A DNA stretch of 6,827 nt from assembly GCA_017623955.1 (NCBI GenBank), contig JAGAOA010000076.1, forward strand, positions 1 to 6,827, read 5' to 3'. Both the position numbers and the translations under genes were made by a program. This stretch comes from Opitutales bacterium. Lineage in GTDB: Bacteria; Verrucomicrobiota; Verrucomicrobiae; Opitutales; CAG-312. The stretch's first letter is position 1. Each line of letters opens with the position of its first letter. Shown here in pieces: positions 5,828 through 6,827 of the stretch. A model generated the notes under the pieces. The model had not been told where the DNA came from. It was given only the letters and a program-made list of their open reading frames with translations, and made no database searches.

Positions 5828-6827
5828 ATGTTATTATCATCAAATAAAATTAAGCTTGCTAGTTTATGCGTGCTTGCAAGTGTGTCGTTGTTCGCAGAAG
5901 AAAACGTTTCAGATTCTGTGAATGAGTTAGCACCAGTGGAAGTTACCGCTATGCGTTTTTCCGATTCATTGTACGAGTCGCCTGTAAATGCTACAAATAT
6001 TACATCAGAGCAAATTGCCGATAGTAATCTTACAAGCACTGCACAAGTTTTAAATCGCTATTCAGATGTATACATGCGCAATATGGGTGGTGGTATATTT
6101 TCAGGACAACCATCTATGCGTGGCTTTGGTGTAAATAGTCAAACACGCGTTTTGGTACTTTTAGATGGTCAACGTTTGAATAACATAGATATTGCTGGTA
6201 TAAACTGGGGGCAAGTTCAAGTTAATGATATCGATAATATTGAAGTTCTATATGGTGCTCAAACTGCTACATACGGGAACTATGCCGAAAGTGGTGTAAT
6301 AAAAATAACCACAAAAAAATGGGGTAAGAATGGCGGAACTTTTGGTGCAACATACGGCGAGTATGGCGAGTATTCTTTCTATGGAACAGCTAATTATTCA
6401 ACTGATGATTATTATGTATCGGCTGGGGCAAATTATTTTCACGATAGCGGTTTCTTTGCAAATTCACTCAACTGGAATAAGTCTGCAACAATTAGTGCAG
6501 GCGTAAAACTTGATACAAAAAACGAACTTGGCTTATATGTGAATGTAGGCAATATGTTTGTTTCGTGGCCTGGGTATATATCAGCATCAACTTCCGAAGA
6601 ATTAGAAAAATTGTATCCAAATAATCTCTATCATAACGAGCAAGATCGTGTTGATTATTTTACAATTTCTTCTTCGTGGGAAAATAAAACAGCTTTTGGC
6701 GAAGGTTCGGCACACTTAGGCTTGAATGTGCGTGACAAAGACATTGATTGGATAGGCGATAGAATTGTAAATTCGACTCTTTGGACAATATCGTTTGATC
6801 CTAAATATAGAGTTTATTGCGGTAGTA
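5828..6827 (+). CDS. btuB: TonB-dependent outer-membrane receptor, BtuB-like (3' end beyond the window)
   Basis: The frame is open from the ATG at 5828 to the window edge, giving 333 codons with no stop. A BtuB-type receptor would need roughly 280-350 more residues. The signal peptide probably ends at Ala23 (SLFA|EE). The TonB box is ELAPVEVTAMR (33-43), close in form to E. coli BtuB. The plug spans about 50-165 and shows SMRGF (96-100), LVLLDGQRLNN (109-119), IDNIEVLYGAQTATYG (135-150) and SGVIKITTKK (155-164). Barrel strands rich in alternating aromatic residues follow. It differs clearly from the receptor at 2480 in both plug and barrel, so the two may prefer different corrinoids or partners. 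The start is supported by a Shine-Dalgarno and by the cobalamin riboswitch directly upstream. No PEP-CTERM gene lies between this riboswitch and the receptor, though one could follow outside the window. Confidence 0.88.
   Translation, partial: MLLSSNKIKLASLCVLASVSLFAEENVSDSVNELAPVEVTAMRFSDSLYESPVNATNITSEQIADSNLTSTAQVLNRYSDVYMRNMGGGIFSGQPSMRGFGVNSQTRVLVLLDGQRLNNIDIAGINWGQVQVNDIDNIEVLYGAQTATYGNYAESGVIKITTKKWGKNGGTFGATYGEYGEYSFYGTANYSTDDYYVSAGANYFHDSGFFANSLNWNKSATISAGVKLDTKNELGLYVNVGNMFVSWPGYISASTSEELEKLYPNNLYHNEQDRVDYFTISSSWENKTAFGEGSAHLGLNVRDKDIDWIGDRIVNSTLWTISFDPKYRVYCGS

Noticed and set aside
5548..6039. 163-codon reverse-strand open frame
   Set aside because: It covers the second riboswitch and the signal peptide and plug start of the second receptor, both well supported on the plus strand.

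Overview
The window looks like an AT-rich contig end from an uncultured, probably gut- or host-associated, Gram-negative bacterium. Two proteins end in 27-residue PEP-CTERM (exosortase) tails beginning VPEPAE and two are TonB-dependent outer-membrane receptors. Genes that follow a leader RNA carry good Shine-Dalgarno sequences. This combination, with a GH129/DUF5696-like glycosidase alongside, fits the Verrucomicrobiota/Lentisphaerota/Kiritimatiellota group (for example a low-GC Opitutales relative) better than Bacteroidota. That assignment is inference, since no rRNA or marker gene is present. The first nine bases match the 3' end of the Illumina adapter and are probably not genomic.

Layout: (1) 12-1013, the C-terminal part of a (beta/alpha)8-barrel glycosidase of the DUF5696/GH129-like type, closed by a clear rho-independent terminator (1037-1070). 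(2) 1071-1477, a leader with a weak promoter, a complete cobalamin riboswitch aptamer (1147-1318) and an expression platform that can pair with the ribosome binding site. (3) 1478-5489, an apparent three-gene operon: a DUF4465-like PEP-CTERM protein, a BtuB-type TonB-dependent receptor, and a second PEP-CTERM protein of a different family (DFAVFENGF motif). (4) 5490-5827, a second promoter and a second cobalamin riboswitch (5544-5698), with its own ribosome-binding-site hairpin and a candidate competing helix. (5) 5828 to the window end, a second BtuB-like receptor that runs off the edge.

From 1071 onward the locus reads as a vitamin B12 (corrinoid) acquisition system. When cobalamin is plentiful, each riboswitch should favour hiding the Shine-Dalgarno of the first gene behind it. 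When it is scarce, the cell would make two outer-membrane corrinoid transporters and two exported PEP-CTERM proteins. The most interesting idea is that these two proteins are the exosortase-sorted counterparts of the surface B12-binding lipoproteins (BtuG/BtuH) that sit beside BtuB in Bacteroides. The riboswitches and receptor families are directly recognisable. The corrinoid-binding role of the PEP-CTERM proteins is inference from context and, for the first one, from family resemblance.
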